A DNA stretch of 64,000 nucleotides, from NCBI GenBank assembly GCA_002415135.1, contig DIBY01000016.1, forward strand, positions 421,595 to 485,594, in the 5' to 3' direction. Both the position numbers and the translations under genes were made by a program. The notes under the pieces were generated by a model, which saw only the letters and a list, made by a program, of their open reading frames with translations, searched no databases and had not been told where the DNA came from. The stretch is from Flavobacteriales bacterium UBA5040 (GTDB lineage Bacteria; Bacteroidota; Bacteroidia; Flavobacteriales; Weeksellaceae). Below, piece after piece: positions 35,201 through 42,884 of the stretch (position 1 is its first letter; the number at the start of each line of letters is the position of its first letter).

Positions 35201-36306
35201 ACAAAAATGCCATGCTCAATATCGAATCATTACTGGATTTTGCTATGGAAAACAATTTCGAAAAGAACCATCTCGATTTTCACTATCGCTCCAGACATCC
35301 TTATTTGATTGACTTTTCTAACCATGCTTTTTACAATTCGAGACTAAAACCGCTGCCGACGCAAACGCAAAATAAACCGATTGAATTTTTTCAGGTTGAT
35401 GGTATTTTCAATGATCACATTAATGCGGAAGAAGCTGATAAAGTGCTTGATATTTTGAGAACAATTGAACCTAACAAAGATGGAAAATATCCGTCCGTCG
35501 GAATTGCGACTTTTAATATTACGCAGCGGAATTATATAAAACGAAAGATCGTTCATCAAATTAATCTTCCGGAAAATGAACTGTTTAAAGAGAAAATTCA
35601 AGGTTTAGAAGCAGCCGGACTTTTCATTAAAAACCTGGAAAACATTCAGGGCGACGAAAGAGACATTATCATTATTTCTACGACGTACGGACGAAAACCG
35701 AGCGGCAAGTTTGTGCAAAGTTTTGGTCCGGTGAATCACTCCAAAGGCTATAAATTATTGAATGTGATCATTACGCGAGCGAAAGAGAAAATTTATATTT
35801 GCAATTCCATTCCCGAAGAATTTTTCATGAATTACAAAAATGCGCTCGAAGAAGAAGGCGCGAATAATCGGAAAGCGGTTTTCTATGCATATCTGGCTTA
35901 TTGCAAGGCGGTAAGTGACCAAAATGAAATGCAAAGAAATGAAGTTCTTAATGTGTTGGATGTTTACGGACATAAAGCTTCCACAGAAAAAGATACTGAA
36001 ACTGCTTCCTTCATCAACGAGATCGAACAGCATTTAAAAGAAAAATTTCCGGAATTAAAAATTTCTAAAAACCATCATTTTGGCGGCTATGTTTTAGATC
36101 TTATTATCGAAAAGCCGGATCACCGATCAATTATCGTGGAATGCATGAGTAAGGAAAAATATGATGGTGAGCTTGGTTATCTGGAAGATCTTCACAAAGC
36201 AAAAATTCTGCAGAATTCCGGGTTTGAATATGTGCGGATCTGGAGTCAGAACTGCTGGCAGAACTTAGATTCGGAAATACAAAAAATCGTGAAGAAATTA
36301 GGATGA
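32290..36306 (+). CDS. SF1 DNA/RNA helicase fused to a C-terminal PD-(D/E)XK-type nuclease domain
   Basis: 1338 residues from ATG 32290 (the frame runs further up without a better start). Helicase motifs: Walker A GPPGTGKSQTLTA (about 340), Walker B VVFDEASQLKLED (about 925), AGDEHQMPPS, HYRSRHPYLIDFSN, and the C-terminal IQGDERDIIIISTTYG and LLNVIITRAKEKIYI. A long, poorly conserved insertion separates motif I from motif II. The last 110 residues (FINEIEQHL..., GGYVLDLII, IIVECMSKEKYDG) have the layout of Vsr/DUF559-like endonucleases. This plan is known from helicase-nuclease proteins found in antiphage contexts; defence is plausible but unproven. It is a single gene flanked by structured repeats. 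Confidence 0.8.
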   Translation: MLNLTPEIFEAFQKKLKTGNRRGVHLNAIPGNSRYKLDLAQLSEIHKSLPEHFIVNLLTQKNVSFKFSIHDQIVAEDPEDSSSRILSFEDEKVESEEIEKKEDQTSAELPNDATKDKNKEKLSRSLENLIFQNEVIYSEKGVNSLGFGFPILIRKDVSDGQISASPLLIWSINIKPTNEMNTWKISRAEDDPIYLNEVLINHLQGDSGVILNQLSDEMLSDGKIDKPELFNICETILSQLKVTQNLDFIMNNYAEIPAIKTKAVYDTLLPKKGEGFIIKSGIFSIFEVQKQNIINDYEVLKSNFKHLEDPAKVPFQPITSIETDPSQQGILESLKSQNKILIQGPPGTGKSQTLTAVLVNALENQQKTIVVCEKQTALEVLYNALHKMGYARYCTMIKDSISDRKLVVNSVRNLIDPADFKKPMQLYSSQSLNDQIAEISSHQNNVNAVHHLLNIQLLPQKNWSEIVGNLLKFKDVNETLDLQDSIFSFSKEEFFEIETLLNEGESLYKEYEPCRASSFLNTEKLIKENFLSSLQNLDQSFQGYQKFWEEIQILIRDFQPIYIEKKKQEFGQNLQKLTSLINETEIMTSTLNSNSDEFLPEVTESFFYKLSALFSSTKKRKIQNQKRLIEISSSIKEISLNPLFPAIEISGNLWNNKNEIINYRQKSEIAQTQFSLNIEENYESLDFLNLFDAAISGRETETISQKIQNLKKFILNDGWITNTDFGNTYLQTKERLKTVFSQYSALRNDASNPLLAEYNWFSFHHNLSFFQKGLLEKLYPLQNWKSSFLSAYFSLLLKYHSDEKLNFNEQQYAEIIKKLKIFGFTQKSFIEQFWNTAQQEAVKNFEKNNKDITVANLYNKRSSINHTRLTLRQIAQKDIDLFTTFFPIILTTPDVCSNLFQNKNSYFEYVVFDEASQLKLEDNLPALLKGKNIIIAGDEHQMPPSNYFSKVFDGSTDDEYELEGENEIITYKNAMLNIESLLDFAMENNFEKNHLDFHYRSRHPYLIDFSNHAFYNSRLKPLPTQTQNKPIEFFQVDGIFNDHINAEEADKVLDILRTIEPNKDGKYPSVGIATFNITQRNYIKRKIVHQINLPENELFKEKIQGLEAAGLFIKNLENIQGDERDIIIISTTYGRKPSGKFVQSFGPVNHSKGYKLLNVIITRAKEKIYICNSIPEEFFMNYKNALEEEGANNRKAVFYAYLAYCKAVSDQNEMQRNEVLNVLDVYGHKASTEKDTETASFINEIEQHLKEKFPELKISKNHHFGGYVLDLIIEKPDHRSIIVECMSKEKYDGELGYLEDLHKAKILQNSGFEYVRIWSQNCWQNLDSEIQKIVKKLG

Positions 36307-36518
36307 TTTCAAAACAACTGAAAAAAATCTTCAGAAAATATTAAATTTAAGCGATCATCATTTTCATTTTTGAACATTAATATTTCAGTCAAAATTCAAG
36401 AATGCAAACAACGTCAACGAAAGCAAACTAAAACGTAGTTCCAATCTTAAATGCTTGTATTATAAGTACGAAACTCCGAGAAGTTCGGGTGTTTTTTGCA
36501 ATCAAAACTTCGATTCAA

Positions 36519-37229
36519 TTACCTCAGAGGTTTAATCAATATTTTGATAATATCATACCTGGAATGAGTCCAGTTGTAGGAACCTTTCAACAACCAGGAA
36601 ATCCCGAAAGGAAGTAAGGTGGTCGATTCAAAAATAAGAGTTGAATATGGAAAATCTAAGTTTTTAAAAATAGAAAGAAAGGCGATCGCGAGAATACTGA
36701 AAATCATTATATAAGCACAAATTCGATAGATCCTGTTCCGCCTCCGTTTTTTATCATCAACGATCTCGTTTTTATCAGGTTTTTGAAAAACTACCGCACA
36801 GAATAAAGCAAAACAGATAAACAGAGCTGTTGCAAAACCATAGTGAAGTGCATTTGATAAGTGCGAAGATTCCGCAGAAATGGGAAGACTGATAAATTTC
36901 GCACCGATGAAACCTTTAACATTGGTCGGAAATATCGCTACGCCAGCCGCACAAAATCCCGCAATGTTCGCCAGCCAGTTTTCAATTCTGTACTCTCCTT
37001 TGTAGGTAATTAAAAATGTAGATAGCGCTGCTAACGTCCCTATAAAGATGGTGTGAGAAAAACTGTAATAATAATGGCTGAGTGACGGTTGTAATCTCCC
37101 ACCAAAAATAATTAAAGCGAAAGGCAACAGAATTCCGAGAATCCCAATGAGCTGTCGCAGTAGGAAGTACGAAATGGTTGTTGAATCCGTTTTTTCAGTC
37201 GCTAATTCCTGGATGTTGGGCATTTCCAT
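36519..37229 (-). CDS. Multi-pass membrane protein of unknown function
   Basis: 236 residues with about six membrane helices (about 24-46, 56-75, 87-102, 127-148, 168-186, 195-212). A basic loop (KKRRRNRIYR) precedes helix 5. SLSHYYYSFSHTIFIG in the first loop and NWLANIAGFCAAGVAIFPT are the most distinctive blocks; it recalls DUF998-like proteins but I am not sure. A weak hairpin for the helicase gene (about 36468-36496) lies after its stop. It is transcribed towards the helicase gene and is probably unrelated to it. Confidence 0.6.
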   Translation of the reverse strand: MEMPNIQELATEKTDSTTISYFLLRQLIGILGILLPFALIIFGGRLQPSLSHYYYSFSHTIFIGTLAALSTFLITYKGEYRIENWLANIAGFCAAGVAIFPTNVKGFIGAKFISLPISAESSHLSNALHYGFATALFICFALFCAVVFQKPDKNEIVDDKKRRRNRIYRICAYIMIFSILAIAFLSIFKNLDFPYSTLIFESTTLLPFGISWLLKGSYNWTHSRYDIIKILIKPLR

Positions 37230-37365
37230 AGGTTAGATTTTTATAGAAGTAGGAGCAAATATCGTCTATCAGCACCAATGTGATCGGGGTGATTTTACGG
37301 TTTCTTGTTTAAATAGTTACTATTTAAATTGCGAACGTTTTCTTATTTTTAACGAAAATTTTAAA

Positions 37366-37701
37366 ATGATACTATCGCAATTAAAGTCGAATCCTGAAAA
37401 CATACAGTTCAATGATGTTCTTTCATTTATTGAGGAGAATTACGATTTCTCCCCAACTCTATTCAAAAATGGAAACACCATTAATGAAGCTAACCAGAAT
37501 AATGGTTCCTGCAAAGTGTTCAGTTTTGCAAAGTTGAATAATTTGTCAAAAGAAGAAACATTATTTCTTTTTGGAGATTTTTATAGAAACGATGTTTTAA
37601 AAAATCCAGAAGGAATTGATCATCAAAATATCAGAAACTTTATACAGTTTGGTTGGGACGAAATTTCCTTTGAAGGTGAAGCTTTGAGGAAAAAAAGGTA
37701 G
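37366..37701 (+). CDS. HopJ-family protein
   Basis: 111 residues, cytosolic. FNDVLSFIEENYDFSPTLFKNG, NNGSCKVFSFAKLNNLSKEETLFLFGDFYR and HQNIRNFIQFGWDEISFEGEALR match the HopJ type III effector family (PF08888). The name comes from a Pseudomonas effector, but the family is widespread in free-living bacteria that lack type III secretion, as here, so an effector role is unlikely. Function unknown. Single gene; its 5' region is divergent from the membrane protein gene. Confidence 0.85.
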   Translation: MILSQLKSNPENIQFNDVLSFIEENYDFSPTLFKNGNTINEANQNNGSCKVFSFAKLNNLSKEETLFLFGDFYRNDVLKNPEGIDHQNIRNFIQFGWDEISFEGEALRKKR

Positions 37702-37885
37702 ATTTTTTGAAGATGGAAAATTTACAGTTAACAGCTGTGAGGCGATATTCATATTAACTTTGTTAAGGTTCAGAACCTTGACAAGGTTTTTTGAGAGGAA
37801 TTGTTTAAGGGTAATATTAAAGAAATGATGTTTTTCAGCAAGTAGTTCGAAACGTAAACAGAGTTACATTAGAAATCATAATCTT

Positions 37886-37964
37886 GCAGCCCGACTTGAG
37901 CGGAGCTCTTTTTGTGAAACGAAGTGGAACAAAAAAGCGGGAGCGGAAGGCCGAAAAAGCTGCT
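37886..37964 (+). repeat. Structured intergenic repeat, family A copy 1
   Basis: Starts with GCAGCCCGACTTGAGCGGAG and ends with GGAAGGC...GCTGC. Nested complementary segments: GCAGC/GCTGC (outer), CCCG/CGGG, and CTTTTTGT/ACAAAAAAG (inner). Copy 2 is at 61819-61890, with a divergent relative at 46816-46907. The stretch 37702-38022 holds no other feature that I recognise. Confidence 0.7.
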
Positions 37965-38022
37965 ATAAAAAATAGACATTCAACGTCGTCAAAAAGCTGT
38001 CCTAGATAAAAGGTCGATCATG

Positions 38023-38051
38023 TTTGGCAAATTATTTGCAAAACTACTTTT
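38023..38051 (+). promoter_or_regulatory. Promoter of the 35-residue gene
   Basis: TTTG (38023-38026), 18 bases, then TACTTTTA: a good -33 and a near-consensus -7 of the Bacteroidota type, about 20 bases before the ATG at 38071. Confidence 0.55.
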
Positions 38052-38070
38052 AACAAAAAAATAAATTATT

Positions 38071-38178
38071 ATGGGAACACTATTTAGAAGAATTTTAATC
38101 TTCGCAGCACCAATGTTATTAGGGTATATTATGAAAAAATTCAATGGAAAAAAACAAGGCTCGGTAAGAACGAGATAA
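38071..38178 (+). CDS. 35-residue single-pass membrane miniprotein
   Basis: A short frame encoding MGTLFRRILIFAAPMLLGYI and then a basic tail (MKKFNGKKQGSVRTR). It has its own promoter and a terminator 40 bases after the stop, so it is a complete transcription unit. One membrane helix (about 6-20) with a Lys/Arg-rich tail; two possible roles are membrane-complex subunit or stress peptide, neither visible. Being short, it would be missed by most gene finders. Confidence 0.6.
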   Translation: MGTLFRRILIFAAPMLLGYIMKKFNGKKQGSVRTR

Positions 38179-38214
38179 GTTGAAATCCAGAACCAATTGC
38201 AGGTTCATATTAAC

Positions 38215-38255
38215 ACAAAAAAATTCCGTCTCAAAATTGAAACGGAATTTTTTCA
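38215..38255. terminator. Bidirectional terminator between the miniprotein and YrpB-like gene
   Basis: Stem AAATTCCGT / ACGGAATTT (38221-38229 with 38242-38250), extended inwards through TCAA/TTGA with one mismatch, with A and T runs on both sides. It serves the plus-strand miniprotein and the convergent gene that ends at 38257. Confidence 0.85.
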
Positions 38256-38256
38256 T

Positions 38257-39246
38257 TTATAAATCAAAGGAATTTAATTCCCGATATTCTCGCAGTAAGT
38301 TTTCAAAGACTTTTTCGACGGGTAATATTTCGTGAATTAAAGCGGAAACTTGACCGATCTCTAATTCGCCTTCTTCCAGATCACCTTCAAACATTCCGCG
38401 TTTCGAGCGGGCTCGTCCGAGAGTTTCTTTCAACGCTTCTACATTTCGGCCGGCGTCGTAGAGTTTTTCTAAATCATGGAAAAATTTATTTTTGACCATT
38501 CTTACCGGCGCCAATTCCTTCAAAGTTAAATGGGTGTCGCCTTCATTTAGAGAAATAATTTTATCTTTCCAGATCTCGTGAGAACTTGCTTCTTCGGTGG
38601 CGGCGAAACGGGAACCGATCTGAACACCATCAGCACCGAGGATCATGGCAGCTTTCATTTGAGAACCTAACGCAATTCCACCCGCAGCAATCAACGGTTT
38701 TGAAATATGTTTTTTTACATTGGGAATTAAACAAAATGTGGTGGTTTCATCGCGTCCGTTATGTCCACCAGCTTCGAAACCTTCGGCAACAATAGCATCA
38801 ACGCCGGCGTCTTCGCACTTCATGGCAAACTTGGTGGAGGAAATGACGTGAGCGACTTTTAATCCTTCTTTTTGTAACGTTTCTGTATACGTTTTAGGAT
38901 TTCCAGCGGAAGTGAAAATGATTTTCACCCCTTCTTCCAAAATAATTTGAATCACTTCATCTAAATTCGGATAAAGCATCGGAACATTGACGCCAAATGG
39001 TTTGTCGGTTGCAGCTTTACATTTTTGGATATTCTCGCGCAGAATATCGGGATACATACTTCCGGCACCGATCAATCCTAAACCGCCATTATTAGAAACG
39101 GCAGACGCTAAACGCCAACCTGAATGCCAAATCATTCCACCCTGAATAATGGGGTATTTTATTTCGAATAAGTCGGTGACTTTATTTTGTTTCTCGTTCA
39201 TTTCTTTCATCTTTTTGGCCACACCAAAATCTAAAAAATTACTCAT
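38257..39246 (-). CDS. NAD(P)H-dependent flavin oxidoreductase / nitronate monooxygenase family
   Basis: 329 residues, TIM barrel binding FMN. Blocks: YPIIQGGMIWHSGWRLASAVSNNGGLGLIGAG, a GVNVPML strand, DAIVAEGFEAGGHNGRDE (flavin phosphate and catalytic His region), LIAAGGIALGSQMKAAMILGADGVQIGSRFAATEEA. The YrpB/FabK-like group includes nitronate monooxygenases and enoyl-ACP reductases; the isolated gene gives no hint of the substrate. The first Met at 39246 is accepted although the typical core begins 20 residues later. Confidence 0.88.
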   Translation of the reverse strand: MSNFLDFGVAKKMKEMNEKQNKVTDLFEIKYPIIQGGMIWHSGWRLASAVSNNGGLGLIGAGSMYPDILRENIQKCKAATDKPFGVNVPMLYPNLDEVIQIILEEGVKIIFTSAGNPKTYTETLQKEGLKVAHVISSTKFAMKCEDAGVDAIVAEGFEAGGHNGRDETTTFCLIPNVKKHISKPLIAAGGIALGSQMKAAMILGADGVQIGSRFAATEEASSHEIWKDKIISLNEGDTHLTLKELAPVRMVKNKFFHDLEKLYDAGRNVEALKETLGRARSKRGMFEGDLEEGELEIGQVSALIHEILPVEKVFENLLREYRELNSFDL

Positions 39247-39426
39247 GTGGTAAATTTAATTAAATCAGAGAAGAGGAAAAAATGTTGGAGTGGAAAATTG
39301 ATGACAGAAATAAATTAACACAAAGGCGTTTCACTTAGTAAAGTTCGCAACAAATTAATGTTAAGACTACGTTCCAACATTTAAAAAAAATATTTCAAAG
39401 TTACAAACTTAGGAGCGTGCGACTAT

Positions 39427-39768
39427 TTATTCTGTAATAATTTTATAATCGCCAAATTTTCCATTCCAGTTTTCGCCGTAGGTTGTGAATTCGATATAAA
39501 GAATTTGACCATCAGTGACATCAATGACATAACTTAAACCCTGTTTTAAACTTTTGATCTCTATATTTTCTCCGCCGCTAAATAGAGCGTTGATGTCGTC
39601 GAAATTGAGCTCTTCTTCAGCATTCGTGTAGTCAAAATGTACAATCATTCCGCTTTTAGTCACTTCGCGATCTTTCACTTTCAAATGAGGAACGTGAGAT
39701 TTTAAAGAAGGATATTTTTCGGTTAAATGGTCTAAAAGTATTGATTCAAGTTCGTTTAATTGGTCCAT
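39427..39768 (-). CDS. Conserved-looking small protein of unknown function
   Basis: 113 residues, soluble and acidic. An N-terminal helix (LNELESILLDHLTEKYPSLK) is followed by a mostly beta region (MIVHFDYTNAEEELNFDD, SYVIDVTDGQILYIEFTTYG). I do not recognise the family. It follows the GNAT gene by 12 bases and they are likely one transcript. The spacer 39247-39426 downstream holds a dispersed repeat block (AAGGCGTTTCACTTAGTAAA). Confidence 0.6.
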   Translation of the reverse strand: MDQLNELESILLDHLTEKYPSLKSHVPHLKVKDREVTKSGMIVHFDYTNAEEELNFDDINALFSGGENIEIKSLKQGLSYVIDVTDGQILYIEFTTYGENWNGKFGDYKIITE

Positions 39769-39780
39769 AATATTGGGATT

Positions 39781-40266
39781 CTAGGATTTCGGTTTAGTCC
39801 ATTTAATTTTTACAGCGGAGATCTTTGGCAACTCGATTCTTTGGCTGGCGAGAATTTCAAAATCACATTTCTCGTAAAATTTTAAAGGTGATTTATACAA
39901 TCTTCCATTCTTTTTTTGATTCGTATCCTGGTCGATGACCCAACCGTTCAAAAACGACTCCTGTTCTTTTAAGTGATTGAGCATTTTTCGCCCGAAGCCT
40001 TGACCTTGTATTTCATCAGCTAGAATAATGGCGAACCACCTTTCCTTTTCTCGGTCGAAAGTCAAGGCCCAACCCAAAATTTTATTTTCATTATTGATCA
40101 ATAAGAAATGGTGCTGATCGGCTAGATTCTCTAAATAGTCGTCAAAATCAGCCAAACAATTGTAACAGAGTTTTTCTGGATACTCCCGATTCCACAAATC
40201 AAAGACCTGTATTTTTTCTTCCTCTGAAAGAATCGTCGTCGTAATTATTTTCAAATTATGTTTCAC
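39781..40266 (-). CDS. GNAT-family N-acetyltransferase
   Basis: 161 residues. The acetyl-CoA-binding motif A is LADEIQGQGFGRKMLNHLKE (about 94-113), and KILGWALTFDREKERWFAIIL forms the preceding strands. YKSPLKFYEKCDFEIL is the C-terminal motif B region. The N-terminus is unusual in having CYNCLADFDDYL. The substrate is unknown. It is first in a two-gene unit with the 39427 gene. Confidence 0.82.
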   Translation of the reverse strand: MKHNLKIITTTILSEEEKIQVFDLWNREYPEKLCYNCLADFDDYLENLADQHHFLLINNENKILGWALTFDREKERWFAIILADEIQGQGFGRKMLNHLKEQESFLNGWVIDQDTNQKKNGRLYKSPLKFYEKCDFEILASQRIELPKISAVKIKWTKPKS

Positions 40267-40475
40267 TTCTAAATGGATTGTTTGTCAACCACTACTCTAT
40301 TTACAGCTGACTGCGCCAACTTTAAAAAGCGGTGATATGGTTTCGTGAATATAATAAAAAGATGAGTATGATATTGAAAAAGGAGTCTGTTTTTTCTTCC
40401 CATCTCTTCGCTTTAAATATTTTAATAAAATTTTTAATTAAAGCTGGAAATCAATCAATTCAAAAAAACTAGGAT

Positions 40476-40483
40476 TATCTTTG
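40476..40483 (+). promoter_or_regulatory. TAnnTTTG -7 box of the DEAD-box helicase gene
   Basis: TATCTTTG matches the consensus 13 bases before the ATG at 40497. The rest of the 230-base spacer 40267-40475 shows no other clear feature. Confidence 0.6.
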
Positions 40484-40496
40484 CAAAAAAATTAGC

Positions 40497-41795
40497 ATGT
40501 CCAGACTTATCTCCGATTTAGGAATTATTAAAAAACTTCAAAACGCTTTAACCGATTTAGAAATTACGGTGGCGACTGATATTCAGGAACAGGTTATTCC
40601 GGTCATTCTGGATCAGACTGAAGATTTGGTTGCGCTGGCAAAAACAGGAACTGGTAAAACTGCCGCTTTCGGATTGCCACTTTTACAGTTGGTAGATCCT
40701 GATAACGCAACGGTTCAAACTTTAATCTTATCGCCAACACGAGAATTAAGTCAGCAGATTTTTAATAATCTGACGGACTTTGCGAAATATATGCCTGAAG
40801 TTTCCATTGTTTTATTAACAGGAGGAAATACCGTAAAATCACAAGTGGAAGAGTTGAAATCGGCTCCTCAAATTATTGTGGCTACGCCAGGTCGTTTTTT
40901 AGACTTGCTGGAGAAAGGTGAAGTTGATATCAAATCGTTGAAGAATTTGGTTTTAGATGAAGCCGATGAAATGTTTCAGGCATTGAAGGAAGATTTGATG
41001 TCGATCTTGAAAGCAGTTCCAAAAAATCGACGTACGTACTTGTTTAGTGCGACCATGCCGGGAGAACTGAAAGATATCGTTCATAATTATATGTCGAAGA
41101 ATGCGGTTTCCATTAATTCTGATATGGCGACCATTGGGCATGAAGGCATTGATCATCAATATATCGTGGTAGATCCGATTGAGAAATTAGATGTGCTTTT
41201 GCACTTTTTAAATACGCAGGAAGGCGGAAGAGGAATTATCTTCTGTAAAACCAAAGCTGCAGTCAATAAACTGGCAAAAAATCTAGCGATCCGTAAAATT
41301 TCTTCAGGAGCTTTGCATGGAAGTTTAACACAGGGAATTCGGGATCGCATCATGGATCAGTTTCGGGAAGGATATATTGACATTCTCGTAGCGACCGACT
41401 TGGTAGCGCGTGGAATCGATGTGAAGGAATTAGCGTACGTGGTGAATTACCATTTACCCGACACGCCCGAAGCTTATGTTCACCGTAGTGGAAGAACTGG
41501 TAGAGCTGGCGCCAAAGGACTTTCGATGACGATCATTCAGCAAGAAGAAGTGAAAGAAATCGCAGATTTTGAGCAAGAATTGGGCATTAAATTTCATAAA
41601 GTTAAGAAGGCAAATGCGGAAGATATCGAATGGAATAATACTTTAGTTTGGGCGAAAAAAGTGTTTAAAACGAAGCCCAACCGTGAGGTTCCAGAGGAAG
41701 TAAGACAGCAGGTTAAAACAATTTTTCACCATTTGACGAAAGAAGAACTGGTGGATAAAGTACTCTCGAATTATCTTGCGGAGAATAGTAAATAA
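40497..41795 (+). CDS. DEAD-box ATP-dependent RNA helicase
   Basis: 432 residues, minimal two-RecA form. Q motif region 'TDIQEQVIP', motif I AKTGTGKT, Ia PTRELSQQ, GG, Ib TPGR, II DEAD, III SAT, then IV-VI IIFCKTK, ATDLVARGID and HRSGRTGRAG. It remodels RNA, probably during ribosome assembly or mRNA decay. No long RNA-binding tail is present, unlike CsdA/DeaD. A strong hairpin follows. Confidence 0.95.
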   Translation: MSRLISDLGIIKKLQNALTDLEITVATDIQEQVIPVILDQTEDLVALAKTGTGKTAAFGLPLLQLVDPDNATVQTLILSPTRELSQQIFNNLTDFAKYMPEVSIVLLTGGNTVKSQVEELKSAPQIIVATPGRFLDLLEKGEVDIKSLKNLVLDEADEMFQALKEDLMSILKAVPKNRRTYLFSATMPGELKDIVHNYMSKNAVSINSDMATIGHEGIDHQYIVVDPIEKLDVLLHFLNTQEGGRGIIFCKTKAAVNKLAKNLAIRKISSGALHGSLTQGIRDRIMDQFREGYIDILVATDLVARGIDVKELAYVVNYHLPDTPEAYVHRSGRTGRAGAKGLSMTIIQQEEVKEIADFEQELGIKFHKVKKANAEDIEWNNTLVWAKKVFKTKPNREVPEEVRQQVKTIFHHLTKEELVDKVLSNYLAENSK

Positions 41796-41823
41796 TTATT
41801 GCTGTTTCTGTCACCAAATAATA

Positions 41824-41873
41824 AAGCGGTCTAAATTGGAAGTAGTAAACTCCGAATTTAGACCGCTTCTTTT
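41824..41873 (+). terminator. Terminator after the DEAD-box gene
   Basis: 14-bp perfect stem (41824-41837 with 41855-41868; arm AAGCGGTCTAAATT) with an internal GGA/TCC pairing in the loop, followed by CTTTT. It is between convergent genes and may serve both. Confidence 0.75.
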
Positions 41874-41928
41874 CTGTTATACTTGTTACCAATTTTCTTT
41901 AAACTGTTTCCAAGTTAAAGCTGGAAAT

Positions 41929-42267
41929 CTATTCCACGACTTTTTTTACTCTTTCGATGGTATCAAATTTCGATAGCGTTAATCTCACAATACTATCTTC
42001 CTGTGCCAGTAAATCATGCGGAACATTTGCGTCCAAAGAGATCAGATCGCCTGCATTCAAAACCATTTTCTCGCCCGAAACTCCGAATTCGATAGTGCCT
42101 TCGTGAATCTCCACGGTGATTGGAAAACCGGCTTTATGCTCTTTCATGGTTTGACCTTTTCTAAAAAGGATGCGGATTTCTTTGGATGATTCTGTTTCCA
42201 TCATCACTGTTACGGCTACTTTATCTTCGTTGTAATTAAGTTCGCTTCTTAAAGATGCTGTTTTCAT
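41929..42267 (-). CDS. Cupin-domain protein
   Basis: 112 residues from ATG 42267; the frame begins upstream at 42294 but the ATG gives MKTASLRSELNYN, a usual opening. Cupin motif 1 (EHKAGFPITVEIHEGTIEFG) and motif 2 (GDLISLDANVPHDLLAQ) are visible; motif 1 has His and Glu but lacks the second His of the classical metal site, so metal binding may be altered. Single small cupins of this type have varied roles; none can be assigned. Single gene convergent with the helicase. Confidence 0.8.
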   Translation of the reverse strand: MKTASLRSELNYNEDKVAVTVMMETESSKEIRILFRKGQTMKEHKAGFPITVEIHEGTIEFGVSGEKMVLNAGDLISLDANVPHDLLAQEDSIVRLTLSKFDTIERVKKVVE

Positions 42268-42413
42268 AATTTCGATTTTTATATTATCCTTCAAGTTACT
42301 GAAATCATTCGAATATTATTTCTTGGCGGTGACGACAATTTTAATTAAAAGAGTTTGAAATATTACTTTAATATTAAAAATTTTCGTTTTCGATTACCAG
42401 AATTTAAACATCT

Positions 42414-42665
42414 TTACAACGTTAAATTCCGTTCTTTTAATTCATTTTCAAAAGCTTTTCTGCGGGCATTATTTTTAAGAAGCATTTGAATAAACAGTAA
42501 GGGAAAGAAAGTAATGATTCCAAGACCATATTTTACAGTGCTCCAGGTTGCAACACCGATCATCACACCGAATAAGACGGCATTCATAATATTACCTGAT
42601 TTAATTTTCTTGCCTTCAAGCAGAAGGTCTTCGTTGGTTAGTTCTGATAATTCTTTTTGACTCAT
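42414..42665 (-). CDS. Small two-helix membrane protein
   Basis: 83 residues: acidic N-terminus (MSQKELSELTNEDLL), two membrane helices (about 26-42 and 47-62), and a basic amphipathic tail (LLKNNARRKAFENELKERN). It is a paralogue of the gene at 50301-50564: both share VKxG...FFPLLF-type helix 2 and the tail layout. Function unknown. A TATATTTG box lies in its upstream spacer (about 42713-42720). Confidence 0.65.
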   Translation of the reverse strand: MSQKELSELTNEDLLLEGKKIKSGNIMNAVLFGVMIGVATWSTVKYGLGIITFFPLLFIQMLLKNNARRKAFENELKERNLTL

Positions 42666-42884
42666 GGAGCGGGTTTTGTTTTGATGATGATCTTAAATAT
42701 TTAATACTATTGACAAATATAAATATACCCAACTAGAAACTACCAATAAATATAATTGATTCTGAACATATACGATTGACTATATCTTTGTTGAATTGTG
42801 TTCTGTTGTTGAACAACTGATTTTACTTTTAAAATTCGAGAAACTTATCCTAAATATCTGCGTAAGTTTTGATTATTAAAACGT

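Noticed and set aside
36468..36496. Strong terminator after the helicase gene
   Set aside because: CTCCGA...TCGGGTG before TTTTTT forms only about five pairs, too weak to list as a feature.
37331..37342. GCGAACGTTTTC upstream of the HopJ gene as a further regulator site
   Set aside because: Only the left half matches the aceB palindrome; the right half is lost and no acetate-related gene follows.
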